Assembly: GCF_017301735.1 (NCBI RefSeq)
Contig: NZ_CP071090.1
Span: 7,058,001-7,122,000 of the forward strand
From: Pyxidicoccus parkwaysis
GTDB lineage: Bacteria > Myxococcota > Myxococcia > Myxococcales > Myxococcaceae
DNA length: 64,000 nt
Reading direction: 5' to 3'
The notes beneath the pieces were generated by a model. The model made no database searches and was not told where the DNA came from. It saw only the letters and a program-made list of their open reading frames with translations. The position numbers and the translations under genes are program-made. Positions 25,931 through 33,883 of this stretch are shown here, in pieces. Position 1 is the first letter of the stretch; each line of letters opens with the position of its first letter.

Positions 25931-26751
25931 CGGCTGGTCCACCAGGCCTTGAAGGCCTTCCAGGAAATCTTCCCGGTGCGCTCGGTGTCGACGGAGTCGA
26001 CGGCGATTTCCAGCTCCTCGTCGTTGACGGGCTGGCCGAGCGCCTCCAGCAGCCGGGCGAACTCGGCGCGTTCGATGGAGCCGGTGCGGTTGCGGTCATA
26101 GCGCTGGAAGATGTCGAGCAGCTCGTTGCCGGAGCTGGTCAGCTCGTCCACCGCCGCGTGCTCGGGCGCGAGCGGCTGGATGCCGGCGGACGAGGTCTCC
26201 ACCTGCTCCACGAACGGAGAGCCCGTGGCGGGGCGCTCGCTCTCGGCGGTGGCGCGCTCCTCGCTCGGGGGCGTGGGCGCGGCTTCCGGCGTCGGTTCGC
26301 TCACCGCGGGGGGCGGCGGAGCGGCGGGGGCCGCGGCCTTCCGAGTGCGAGCGGCGGGCGCGGACGGCTTCCTGGCGCTCGCGGGCTTCGTCGCGGCGGC
26401 CGTCTTCGCGGCGCCGGCCGTCCTGGTCGCGGCGGCCTTCTTCGCGGCGCCGGCCGTCCTGGTCACGGCGGCCTTCTTCGCGGCGCCGGCCGTCCTGGTC
26501 GCGGCGGCCTTCTTCGCGGTGCCAGCCTTCTTCGCCGCGCCAGCCTTCTTCGCCGCGCCAGCCTTCTTCACGGGGGTCTTCTTCGCGGTCGACTTCTTCG
26601 CGGTTGCCTTCTTCGCGGTTGCCTTCTTCGCCGCGCCTTTCTTCGCGGCAGACTTCTTCGCGCCAGCCTTCTTCGTGGCCACCTTCTTCGCGGTGGGGGC
26701 GCGCCGGGATGACTTCTTCGCAGCACTCGTCTTGCGGGACTTCGTTGCCAT
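25927..26751 (-). CDS. Histone-H1-like Lys/Ala repeat protein fused to an EF-hand domain
   Basis: ATG at 26751. Residues about 1-150 are a Lys/Ala/Thr tail of AKK-type motifs, as in bacterial histone-H1-like DNA-binding proteins, and include four units of about 12 residues (AAATRTAGAAKK type). A Pro/Ala/Glu linker follows. Residues about 195-274 carry an EF hand: DRNRTGSIERAEF supplies the loop with Asp at 1, Asn at 3, Thr at 5, Gly at 6 and Glu at 12, and a second, degenerate loop DTERTGKISWKAF. So a DNA-compacting tail sits with a calcium-sensing module. The link is rarely described and the calcium response of nucleoid proteins is speculative. An inverted repeat lies 29 bases upstream. Confidence 0.85.
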   Translation of the reverse strand: MATKSRKTSAAKKSSRRAPTAKKVATKKAGAKKSAAKKGAAKKATAKKATAKKSTAKKTPVKKAGAAKKAGAAKKAGTAKKAAATRTAGAAKKAAVTRTAGAAKKAAATRTAGAAKTAAATKPASARKPSAPAARTRKAAAPAAPPPPAVSEPTPEAAPTPPSEERATAESERPATGSPFVEQVETSSAGIQPLAPEHAAVDELTSSGNELLDIFQRYDRNRTGSIERAEFARLLEALGQPVNDEELEIAVDSVDTERTGKISWKAFKAWWTSR

Positions 26752-27128
26752 GATGAGCCCCTCCCTGGGCGGCGCGCATCGTAACGCCGTTACGGTGCGG
26801 GACATCAGCCTTGTGTCATGGACGTGGCGCGGCGGTGCCGGGAGCCGGAGGAAGCGCCGCGTCGGCTGCGAAGCCGCACGGGAGCCCCTGGGACGGGGGC
26901 ATGCCGCTTCGCTTCCCGGAGACGGGCCTACCGTCCCCCCTTCTCCACCCACAGGCGGGACGCCTGCCCTGGCGGCCGCGGGAGCTCAGGCCTGCTTCGG
27001 TGACAAATTCACGCCGGGGGTCCCCTTGCTGCCGCGTTTCATGCACTCTGCGCCCGAATCGCACTCGGGCCCTGGCGCCCGGCGGGGTGCGACTCCACAT
27101 CCGTGGCATCGGAAGAACGAGGGGAAGC
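26752..27128. other. Divergent intergenic region
   Basis: This gap of about 375 bases separates the start of the histone-like gene (minus) from the DUF4833 gene (plus), so it must hold two promoters. Apart from the 15-bp inverted repeat at 26780-26794, I see a lower-GC patch near 26995-27045 (GACAAATTCACG, GTTTCATGCACTC) that may be the promoter of the DUF4833 gene. Open frames through it are not supported: they have no ribosome site, and the downstream protein starts naturally at 27129. Confidence 0.4.
26780..26794. promoter_or_regulatory. 15-bp inverted repeat upstream of the histone-like gene
   Basis: CGTAAC-GCC-GTTACG is a perfect hexamer inverted repeat with a three-base centre, located 29 bases before the start of the EF-hand histone-like gene. 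It could be an operator or a short hairpin in the 5' leader. No binding protein can be named. Confidence 0.4.
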
Positions 27129-27698
27129 GTGCGACAGAGGGACTGGACGTGGTCTGGCATCTGCCTGGCGGTGCTGCTCGCCCAAGCGCCCGTGTTCGCG
27201 GGGCCTCCGCCCTCGGGGACACCGCCCGCGAAGCCCCCCGAGGCCCGCGACGCGGACTCCGCCTTCTTCATCACTCGGAGCACCAACAAGAACCAGGTCC
27301 ACTACGGCGTCCGCGTGGACGGGGACTGCAAGCCCCAGGGGCCGCAGCCGGTGCATGCCTACTGGCGGATGCTGGAGAAGGGCGAGAAGAACGTCGAGCC
27401 GCTGCTCGGCCGGGAAGGCCCCGCCTACGGGCTCGCCGAGGCGCAGCAGGTGGAGTCCCTGCCCCATGGCTGGCGCGTCCACATCCACCTGCGGGCCTGG
27501 CCGGAGCGGGCCATCGACCTGGACGTCTTCCGCGAGAATGACCACTGCGCCGCCCGGGCCTTCACCCTCATGGAGGGCAAGGTGGCCCAAATCGAGCGCA
27601 TCTTCGTGAAGGCGGCCTTCCCCAGCGGCGTCGAGTACGTGCTGCTCAGCGGCACCGGGCCGGATGGCCGCTCCGTCCGCGAGGTCATCAAGAAGTAG
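27129..27698 (+). CDS. Secreted DUF4833-domain protein
   Basis: The GTG at 27129 is preferred as start because GGGGAAGC overlaps its upstream side and the following residues form a signal peptide (SGICLAVLLAQAPVFA). Residues about 40-185 match the DUF4833 pattern: FFITRSTNKNQVHYGVRVDGD, then PVHAYWRMLEKGEKNVEPL, AYGL, and the closing ERIFVKAAFPSGVEYVLLSG segment. The family is made of small exported proteins of unknown function with conserved W, Y and R. There are two Cys (in GDCK and DHC) that could pair. Codon use matches the neighbours. No catalytic residue can be named. It stands alone between two divergent or unrelated genes. Confidence 0.82.
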   Translation: MRQRDWTWSGICLAVLLAQAPVFAGPPPSGTPPAKPPEARDADSAFFITRSTNKNQVHYGVRVDGDCKPQGPQPVHAYWRMLEKGEKNVEPLLGREGPAYGLAEAQQVESLPHGWRVHIHLRAWPERAIDLDVFRENDHCAARAFTLMEGKVAQIERIFVKAAFPSGVEYVLLSGTGPDGRSVREVIKK

Positions 27699-27748
27699 CC
27701 CGGCACCCGGACACTTTGGTCTCCAATGACCCACCCCCTGTAAGCAAG

Positions 27749-27840
27749 CCCTGGCTACCCTGGAACCCCGGCTGGCAAACTGCTAGCAGGCCGGATGCTG
27801 GTCCACCGGGCGGCTTGGCGTCGTGTGGCGGTAGCAAGGG
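27749..27840 (+). other. Candidate structured RNA in the leader of the RIO kinase gene
   Basis: CCCTGGCTACC (27749-27759) pairs with GGTAGCAAGGG (27830-27840), ten of eleven positions. Inside, CCCGG (27767-27771) pairs with CCGGG (27806-27810), and CTGCTAGCAG (27780-27789) is a perfect palindrome. The nesting of three helices is more than expected by chance, though GC-rich DNA produces many helices. No riboswitch family motif was recognised; the GGCAAAC tract recalls c-di-GMP riboswitches, but the other consensus blocks are missing. It ends about 100 bases before the kinase start. Confidence 0.3.
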
Positions 27841-27941
27841 GGACCTGCGAGATGTTCACATGGCTCCACGCGCGGCGAACAGGGCCGTACGCGCTCCCGA
27901 CCGAGACACCTGCCCGGACCCCATTGGACTTCCGCGTCTGA

Positions 27942-30089
27942 ATGAATGACTCACTAGAGACTCTCCTCGCCGACGGCATCATCGAGGCCGTCATCGGCCA
28001 GTTGAAGACGGGCAAGGAGGCGGAGGTTTGGCTGGTCCAGCACGCGGGCGAGGTGGTGGCGGCCAAGCTGTACAAGGAGCGCCACGAGCGCAACTTCCGC
28101 AACAACGCGGGCTACCGCGAGGGGCGCGAGGTTCGCAACTCCCGCACGCGCCGGGCCATCGAGAAGGGCAGCCGCTTCGGACAGGCCTCCGCCGAGGACG
28201 CGTGGAAGAGCGCGGAGTCGGACTCGCTCTACAAGCTGCACGCCCAGGGCGTGCGGGTGCCCACGCCGGTGATTTTCTACGAGGGCATCCTGCTGATGGA
28301 GCTGGTGCTCGACGCGCACGGGCACCCCGCCCCACGGCTGGTGGAGGCCCCGCCGGCCACGCCCGAGGACGCGCACGCGCTCTACCTGGACCTGAGGGCC
28401 CAGGTGGTGAACATGCTCTGCGCGGACCTCATCCACGGAGACCTGTCGCCGTACAACATCCTGATGAGCTGGCAGGGCGCCACCATCATCGACTTCCCGC
28501 AAACGGTGGCGGCGGCGCGCAACAACCGCGCGGAGTTCTACTTCCGGCGCGACCTGGACAACGTCCGCAACTTCCTCGCGGGCATCGCTCCGTGGCTGTA
28601 CGACATGGCGGGCGACACGGGTGAAATCTGGAATGCCTACGTGCGGCGGGAGCTGACGCCGGACTTCACGCCGAAGGGCAACTTCCGCGAGGCGCCGCGC
28701 CGCAACGGTGGGCAGGGCCGGGGTGCCAAGGGTCCGCGTGACGGGCGCCAGGGTTTCAACCCGGAGCGCGCCGGGGACACCGGGCACCCTCGGGGCTTCC
28801 GCGCGGAGCCGGTGGTGGAGCCGGCGCCGGTGGTGGTGCAGTCCACGATGACGCCGGAGGAGGCCGCGGAGGCGGAGCTGCGCGAGCTGGAGGCCCTGGT
28901 GCTGAAGCAGGGCGGCGGCGAGCGTGGCAAGCCCCAGGCGGCGCCTCCGCCGCGCGGGGGACGGAACCGCTTCGGCGGTGGTCGGTCCAACGGTGGGCGC
29001 CCGCCCTCGGGTGGGAACGGCGGCGCACGGACGCAGAACAACGGGCCGCGCGCGGCGAATGGCGCGCAGGCTTCCGGCGGTGGGGCTCGGGGTGGCAACG
29101 GGCGCCCCGCGAACGAGCAGCGCCCTGCGGGTGCGCCGAACGAGCAGCGCGCCGGTGGCAACCGGGGCACGCGGTTCAACGAGCAGAGCGCGAGTGGCAA
29201 TCCGGGAGCACCGAGCAACGGGCAGCGCGGCAACGGCAATCCGGGCGCGCGGTTCAACGAGCAGCGCGGCAACGGCAACCCGGGCGCACGGCTCAACGAG
29301 CAGCGTGCGGGCACCCATCCGGACGCGCGGTTCAACGAGCAGCGTGCGGGCACCAATCCGGACGCGCGGTTCAACGAGCAGCGTGCGGGCACCCATCCGG
29401 ACGCGCGAATCAACGAGCAGCGCGCGGGTGGCAATCCGGGCGCACCAAGCAACGGGCAGCGCGGCAACGGCAACCCGGGCACGCGACCCAACGAGCGCGG
29501 CGGAAGCAACCGGGGCGCACGCGTCAACGGGCAGCGCGGCGGAGACACTGCCGCGCGCTTCGGTGAACAACGCCCGCGTGACAACGGAACGCCCGCGTGG
29601 AACGAGCCACTAGACGGCGCCGCGCCGGTGCAGTCGTCGCCCGTGAATGACTCGCGCGCGACGGACGGCCGTCCCAGCGGGAACGAGCCGCGCTCCGGTG
29701 GCAACGGACGTCCGCCCCGGAACGAGCAGCGCCCTGGACGCAATGGCCGTCCGCCCCGGAATGACGTGCAGGCAGGAGGCAACGGCTTCAATCCGCCGGG
29801 CGAGCCGCGCGGTGGGAACACGCCGCGCGTCGAGCGGCGCGGAGGCCCAGGCCGCGCGCAGCCCGTGGTGGAGACGCGGCCGACGCCGGCAGGAGTCTCC
29901 CCGGGCTCCTCCAACACCCTGCGCGAGCCGCGTCCGGCGGGCACAGGCAACGGCCAGGGCTCGAGGCCGCCGAGGCAGGGCCCGAACCGCGGAGGTCCCC
30001 GGCCCCAGAGAGGCCAGGGCCCCCAGGTCAGCTTCGTCGCGCGGCCAGCCTCATCGTCCGACCCGGGGCCTCACGAAACAGGCTCCTGA
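27942..30089 (+). CDS. RIO-family atypical kinase with long Gly/Asn/Arg repeat tail
   Basis: Residues 1-230 form a RIO kinase domain: LKTGKEAEVW is the family flexible loop, K42 the ATP lysine (AAKLYKER), D167 the catalytic Asp in LIHGDLSPYN, and D184 the metal Asp in IDFPQ. RIO kinases work in ribosome assembly in archaea and eukaryotes; bacterial members have unknown clients. From residue 230 to 715 the chain is low-complexity, rich in Gly, Asn, Arg, Pro and Gln, and includes eight 13-residue units (29175-29486). RGG/RGN-type tails often bind RNA or promote condensates, which is inference. The tail makes the protein about three times longer than the domain. The stop is followed by a strong hairpin. 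Confidence 0.9.
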   Translation: MNDSLETLLADGIIEAVIGQLKTGKEAEVWLVQHAGEVVAAKLYKERHERNFRNNAGYREGREVRNSRTRRAIEKGSRFGQASAEDAWKSAESDSLYKLHAQGVRVPTPVIFYEGILLMELVLDAHGHPAPRLVEAPPATPEDAHALYLDLRAQVVNMLCADLIHGDLSPYNILMSWQGATIIDFPQTVAAARNNRAEFYFRRDLDNVRNFLAGIAPWLYDMAGDTGEIWNAYVRRELTPDFTPKGNFREAPRRNGGQGRGAKGPRDGRQGFNPERAGDTGHPRGFRAEPVVEPAPVVVQSTMTPEEAAEAELRELEALVLKQGGGERGKPQAAPPPRGGRNRFGGGRSNGGRPPSGGNGGARTQNNGPRAANGAQASGGGARGGNGRPANEQRPAGAPNEQRAGGNRGTRFNEQSASGNPGAPSNGQRGNGNPGARFNEQRGNGNPGARLNEQRAGTHPDARFNEQRAGTNPDARFNEQRAGTHPDARINEQRAGGNPGAPSNGQRGNGNPGTRPNERGGSNRGARVNGQRGGDTAARFGEQRPRDNGTPAWNEPLDGAAPVQSSPVNDSRATDGRPSGNEPRSGGNGRPPRNEQRPGRNGRPPRNDVQAGGNGFNPPGEPRGGNTPRVERRGGPGRAQPVVETRPTPAGVSPGSSNTLREPRPAGTGNGQGSRPPRQGPNRGGPRPQRGQGPQVSFVARPASSSDPGPHETGS
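29175..29486 (+). repeat. Eight tandem 39-bp units coding a 13-residue repeat in the RIO kinase tail
   Basis: The units read xNxQRxGxNPxAR; examples are FNEQRAGTHPDAR and FNEQRAGTNPDAR, and the outer units are SNGQRGNGNPGTR and FNEQSASGNPGAP. Units 4-6 are almost identical at the DNA level, showing recent expansion; the reading frame is kept throughout. The last units vary more. Unequal crossing-over would change the copy number between strains. Confidence 0.85.
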
Positions 30090-30098
30090 GCAGTCCGA

Positions 30099-30121
30099 GC
30101 CCCGCGCGCCCGACGCGGGGC
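30099..30121. terminator. Strong hairpin between convergent genes (RIO kinase, ATPase)
   Basis: GCCCCGCG (30099-30106) and CGCGGGGC (30114-30121) form a perfect 8-bp stem with a 7-base loop. It lies 10 bases beyond the RIO kinase stop and 38 bases beyond the ATPase stop at 30159, so it may act from both sides. No T tract follows, so intrinsic termination is uncertain. Confidence 0.5.
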
Positions 30122-30126
30122 CTCAC
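30108..30126 (+). repeat. 19-bp direct repeat, left copy, flanking the ATPase gene
   Basis: GCCCGACGCGGGGCCTCAC, identical to 31790-31808. A degenerate third copy (CGACCCGGGGCCTCACGA) lies at the 3' end of the RIO kinase gene, about 30059-30076. The copies surround the ATPase gene; see findings. Confidence 0.6.
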
Positions 30127-30158
30127 GAGGCGGGTTCCCGACCGCAGCCAGCTTCGGC

Positions 30159-31715
30159 TCAGGCCCGTACGACAGAGACCCGGCGGCCCGCGGGCGTCTG
30201 CGCATGGGTCGCCACGGTGCGCTCGGCAATCGGAGGCTGCCCGCTCCGCCGGTCGAAGACGACCAGCCATCCCGTGTCGAGCCCCAGACCCGCCAGATAC
30301 CGGTCGAGCTGCGCCAGCCCCTCGTCGAGTGGGTCCTTCTCCTCGTCGCGCCACACTTTGAGCTCCATGGCGAGCGTGTCGGGGCCATGGCGCAGGCACA
30401 GGTCCATGCGGCCCGTGCCGATGGCGTACTCACGCTCCAGCGTGCCGCCACCATTGGCCACCCGGTGCAGGAAGGCCATCAGCACCAGGTGCGGCGCAAT
30501 CTCGTGGTAGGGCGCGGTCCCCAGCAGCGGCTGTCCATGCTGGCGCCAGAAGGCGAGGAACGCCTCCATGAGTCGCTCCATGTCGAGCCGGCCATCCGCG
30601 CGCAGCCACGGAGGCGCGGACTGCATCGGAGGCAATGAAGCAAAGGCCGTGTTCGAGAGCACACGAAGGATGACCTCCCGGTAGAGCGGATTGGCCATCT
30701 CCACGCCGCCCGTGCTTCCCAGGCGCACCAGCCCCAGGTCCTGGACGAAGCGCAGGTCGTCCTGGGGAATGTCCCCCAAAGCGCGGCCCGCGAGCATCGG
30801 CTCGAGGATGCGCCGCACCCGGGGCTCACGCAGGCGCTCGGCGAGGCTATCCAGGTGCGTGTCCTGCCGCTTGAGCAGGATCTCCTTCGCCGCGTCCACA
30901 TGAGCCGCCGTCAGGTCCTGCGTCCGGTCCGGCACGAGCTGCTGCACCATCTGACGGGCCAGGGCATTGACCAGCCAGGGTTGGCCCTGCGTCCAGTAGA
31001 AGGCGCGGTCCACGGTCTCGGGAAGGAAGCGCTGCCCCGTGTCATCGGTGTGCTGCTGGTAGAGCTCCGCCACCTCGTCGCGCGTGAAGTTGCGCAGGGT
31101 GAGCGACTCCACCTTGATGTTGAAGGGGCTGGAGGTGCCCAGATGCCCCTGACTGCCTGACGCAATCTTGTAGTCGCGGACGTCTCGCAGGCCGCACAAG
31201 ATCACGGACGACGGAAAGCCTCCGGGCCTGTCGTGGTAGCCCGCGCGCAGCTGGCGCAGCACACTCAGGAGGCTCTGCCCCCGAAGCGCGTCGATCTCAT
31301 CGAAGAAGAGCACCAACGGCCGGGGGCACGCACGTGCCCAGACACTCAGAGCCTCCCCCAGGAGCTGAAGGTCGGGTGCGTCCGGGAATGGGGGCGGGCG
31401 CAACTCCGGAGGCAGGTAGAGCTCGGCGCTCCGGCGGATGCGAGACAGCAACGTCCTTTGCGCCTCCGCGAAATCATCGCCAGCGACTTCCCCCTCCTCA
31501 CAGGAGAAGTGCAGCGCGGCATAGCGCCCGGAGGCGGTGAGCTGCGCCGCCAGGGAGCGGAGCGCCGTCGTCTTGCCCACCTGCCGGGGGGCATGAAGGA
31601 CGAAATAGCTCCTCTCGTCGAAGAGCTGCTGCACCTCGGGCAGGCGACGCAACGCCGGGAGCATGTAGTGGTCGGCCGGGTTGCATGGACCCGCAGTGTT
31701 GAACCAGCGAGGCAT
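30159..31715 (-). CDS. AAA-type ATPase with PD-(D/E)XK-like C-terminal domain
   Basis: Start ATG 31715 (MPRWFNTAGPCNPADHYMLP). This opening is typical of the archaeal-type ATPase/AAA-like group that is widespread among mobile elements. Walker A is APRQVGKTTAL at about residue 45-55, Walker B LVLFFDEIDAL at about 130-140, followed by a sensor-like CGLRDV and a winged-helix-like arm. The C-terminal 100 residues have GRMDLCLRHGPDTLAMELKVW, matching the D...ExK core of PD-(D/E)XK nuclease folds. ATPase plus nuclease-like domain suggests DNA manipulation or defence; function is not established for this family. Composition looks lower in GC than its neighbours. The gene is convergent with the RIO kinase, and is enclosed by identical 19-bp repeats. 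Confidence 0.85.
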   Translation of the reverse strand: MPRWFNTAGPCNPADHYMLPALRRLPEVQQLFDERSYFVLHAPRQVGKTTALRSLAAQLTASGRYAALHFSCEEGEVAGDDFAEAQRTLLSRIRRSAELYLPPELRPPPFPDAPDLQLLGEALSVWARACPRPLVLFFDEIDALRGQSLLSVLRQLRAGYHDRPGGFPSSVILCGLRDVRDYKIASGSQGHLGTSSPFNIKVESLTLRNFTRDEVAELYQQHTDDTGQRFLPETVDRAFYWTQGQPWLVNALARQMVQQLVPDRTQDLTAAHVDAAKEILLKRQDTHLDSLAERLREPRVRRILEPMLAGRALGDIPQDDLRFVQDLGLVRLGSTGGVEMANPLYREVILRVLSNTAFASLPPMQSAPPWLRADGRLDMERLMEAFLAFWRQHGQPLLGTAPYHEIAPHLVLMAFLHRVANGGGTLEREYAIGTGRMDLCLRHGPDTLAMELKVWRDEEKDPLDEGLAQLDRYLAGLGLDTGWLVVFDRRSGQPPIAERTVATHAQTPAGRRVSVVRA

Positions 31716-31789
31716 GCGGCCAAGGTAACACCTTCCCGCGTCGTGTCCTCCACGAGGTGAACGGCCGCCCGCCTCGTTGTTCAGGGCCA

Positions 31790-31808
31790 GCCCGACGCGG
31801 GGCCTCAC
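31790..31808 (+). repeat. 19-bp direct repeat, right copy, flanking the ATPase gene
   Basis: Identical to 30108-30126 in the same orientation. It runs over the stop codon of the reductase gene (31805-31807), so it also encodes that protein's end. Confidence 0.6.
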
Positions 31809-32818
31809 CCCACCCGAATGACCACCTTCCCGAAGTGCGCCCCGCTCTTGAGGTACTCGAAGGCGGCGCGCGCCTCGGCGAAGGGGAACACGCGGTCCAC
31901 CACGGGACGCACCCCGTGCAGCGTCAGCGCGCGGTTCATCGCCTCGAAGCCCTGACGGTGCCCCACGAGGATGCCCTGCACGCGCAGGTTCTGCATCAGG
32001 ATGGGCGTGAGCGGCATCGTCCCCGCCCCGCCGCTCAGTACGCCGATGACGGACACCGTGCCGCCCACGCGCACCGCGCGCAGTGACTTCTCGAACGTCC
32101 CCGCCCCGCCCACCTCCACGACGTGGTCCACACCCACGCCGCCCGTCAGCGCCTTCGCCGCCTTGTCCCAGTCCGCCGTCGTCGCGTAGTTGATGACCTC
32201 GTGCGCCCCCAGCGCGCGCGCCTTCTCCAGCTTCTCGTCCTTGCTCGACGTCAGAATCACGCGAGCCCCCAGCATCCGGGCGAACTGCAACGCGAAGATG
32301 GAGACCCCACCGGTGCCCTGCACCAGGACGGAATCCCCCGCCTTCACCCCGCCATACGTGACGAGCGCGCTCCATGCCGTGAGCGCCGCGCAAGGCAGCG
32401 TCGCCGCCTCTTCATCCGAAAGGTGCGTGGGCGTGAGCACCACGCCGTCCTCGTGCAACAACATCGTGTCCGCGAGCGCCCCATCCAGCGGCCCGCCCAG
32501 CGTGCTCGTCTGCGCGACACGGCTCGGCTCTCCCGCGAGCCACGCCTGCGAGAAGATGCCCATGACACGGTCCCCCGGCTTCACGCGCGTGACGCCCGGG
32601 CCCACCGCGTCCACCACGCCCGCGCCATCCGAGTTCGGAATCAGCGGCAGCTTCTGACGCGGGTTGTAGCGGCCCTCCACCATCATCAAGTCACGCTGGT
32701 TGAGGCTCGTGGCCTTCACCCGCACGCGCACCTGGAAGGGACCGGGCACCGGGTCCGGCCGCTCGCACGCCACCAGCTTGTCCAGACCGAATCCGTCGCG
32801 AATCTCGTAGGCCTTCAT
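31805..32818 (-). CDS. Zinc-free medium-chain alcohol dehydrogenase/quinone reductase
   Basis: The protein of 337 residues opens MKAYEIRDGFGLDKL and carries the GroES-like fold with SLNQRDLMMVEGRYN, SDGAGVVDAVGPGV and the Rossmann VQGTGGVSIFALQFARM. The catalytic zinc Cys/His pair of true alcohol dehydrogenases is absent, so it belongs to the quinone-oxidoreductase/enoyl-reductase branch of the MDR superfamily using NAD(P)H. Substrate cannot be named. The C-terminus KVVIRVG is standard. It is divergent from the cytochrome gene with 75 bases between starts, so the two may share a control region. Confidence 0.9.
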   Translation of the reverse strand: MKAYEIRDGFGLDKLVACERPDPVPGPFQVRVRVKATSLNQRDLMMVEGRYNPRQKLPLIPNSDGAGVVDAVGPGVTRVKPGDRVMGIFSQAWLAGEPSRVAQTSTLGGPLDGALADTMLLHEDGVVLTPTHLSDEEAATLPCAALTAWSALVTYGGVKAGDSVLVQGTGGVSIFALQFARMLGARVILTSSKDEKLEKARALGAHEVINYATTADWDKAAKALTGGVGVDHVVEVGGAGTFEKSLRAVRVGGTVSVIGVLSGGAGTMPLTPILMQNLRVQGILVGHRQGFEAMNRALTLHGVRPVVDRVFPFAEARAAFEYLKSGAHFGKVVIRVG

Positions 32819-32893
32819 GGGCCGCGTTCTACCCCGCCCTCGGGGGTGGGGTCGCGCTCTCGCTGTCCGCGCGCCTACACTGTGTCGCCAACA

Positions 32894-33883
32894 GTGCACG
32901 CGCTCGTCCTCCTCACCTGCTCGCTGCTGGCCACCGCGCCCTCCCCGCGCTTCCCGCAGGGCACCGCGCGGATGGAGCCCGGGCCCGCGCCGCACGGCCT
33001 GCCCGACTGGGACGCCCAGCGCTGCGCGGAGTGCCACCCGGCCCAGGTGGAGTCCTGGCGCAACAGCGGCCACGCCAACGGGAGAATCGACGACGTCTTC
33101 CAAGTGGCTCTCACCGAGGACCGCCCCGCCTGGTGCGTGCAGTGCCACGCCCCACTCGCGCGCAACCTGGAGCGAGGCGCCCTCCCCGCCGGAGCATCCA
33201 CCGAGGAGCAAGGAGTCACCTGCGCCGGCTGTCACGCCACGCTCGGTGAAGCCTCGGCCACCCCGGCCATGCCCTGCGCCGGCTGCCACCAGTTCGGCTT
33301 CCCTGTGCTCGACGGCAACGGCCAGCGCGTGCGCCTCTCCGCCACCCAGTGGCAACAGGACACCGTGGGCGAGTGGACCCGCTGGCAACAGCAGTCCCGC
33401 GACACGCGCCAGTGCACGGACTGCCACATGCCACGCGGAGACCACGGCCTCGGAGGCACGCGGCGCACCGAGTCCCTCAAGGCCGCGCTCGTGGTGGAGC
33501 AGACACGCGGCGCGCTCAGCGTCTCCATGCGCGAGGTGGGCCACGCCTTCCCCACGGGCGACGTCATGCGCTGGGTGAGCGTGGAGGTGGCAAGCGAGCC
33601 CCTCTTCGAGTCCCCGCGAACGGTGGCCACCTTCGGCCGCAGACTCGAAGTCCGCGCCTGGCCGGGCGAGCCGCTGCCGCACCTGGGCGCGGTGGAGGAC
33701 ACGCGCCTGCGCCCCGGAGAAACGCGCCGCGTCCCCCTGCCCGAGGGCGCACGCTACGCCCGCATCGTCTACCACCTCGTGTCCCGCGAGCAGGAGGACT
33801 CGGGGCTCTACCCCGCGGGGCTGTCGCGGCTGGTGCTGTGGGCCGCGCCGCTGCAGTCCCGCCACAAGGAGCACGCACCATGA
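32894..33883 (+). CDS. Exported five-haem c-type cytochrome
   Basis: GTG start at 32894; another GTG at 32882 in frame is possible and adds four residues. A short hydrophobic leader (VHALVLLTCSLLATA) suggests export. Five CxxCH haem motifs are seen: CAECH, CVQCH, two CAGCH, and CTDCH, with extra His residues (for example GHANG and GHAFPTG) that could be distal ligands. The spacing matches the multihaem cytochromes related to cytochrome c554/NapC-type folds. The end overlaps the next start (ATGA). It would work in periplasmic electron transfer, possibly in extracellular or nitrogen/sulfur metabolism; no partner reductase is nearby. The C-terminal 100 residues form a beta domain without haem. 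Confidence 0.85.
   Translation: MHALVLLTCSLLATAPSPRFPQGTARMEPGPAPHGLPDWDAQRCAECHPAQVESWRNSGHANGRIDDVFQVALTEDRPAWCVQCHAPLARNLERGALPAGASTEEQGVTCAGCHATLGEASATPAMPCAGCHQFGFPVLDGNGQRVRLSATQWQQDTVGEWTRWQQQSRDTRQCTDCHMPRGDHGLGGTRRTESLKAALVVEQTRGALSVSMREVGHAFPTGDVMRWVSVEVASEPLFESPRTVATFGRRLEVRAWPGEPLPHLGAVEDTRLRPGETRRVPLPEGARYARIVYHLVSREQEDSGLYPAGLSRLVLWAAPLQSRHKEHAP

Noticed and set aside
27749-27840. c-di-GMP (GEMM) riboswitch in the RIO leader
   Set aside because: GGCAAAC is present, but the GNRA loop, GACGCAAAGCC block and the closing helix do not follow. Only an unspecified structured RNA is proposed.
29175-29486. CRISPR-like array
   Set aside because: Units are contiguous with no unique spacers, keep the reading frame and encode a protein repeat.
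28637-29950. Minus-strand open frame over the RIO kinase tail
   Set aside because: It comes from the Pro/Arg/Cys-rich reading of the tandem repeats, has no ribosome site, and the plus strand has a complete kinase gene.
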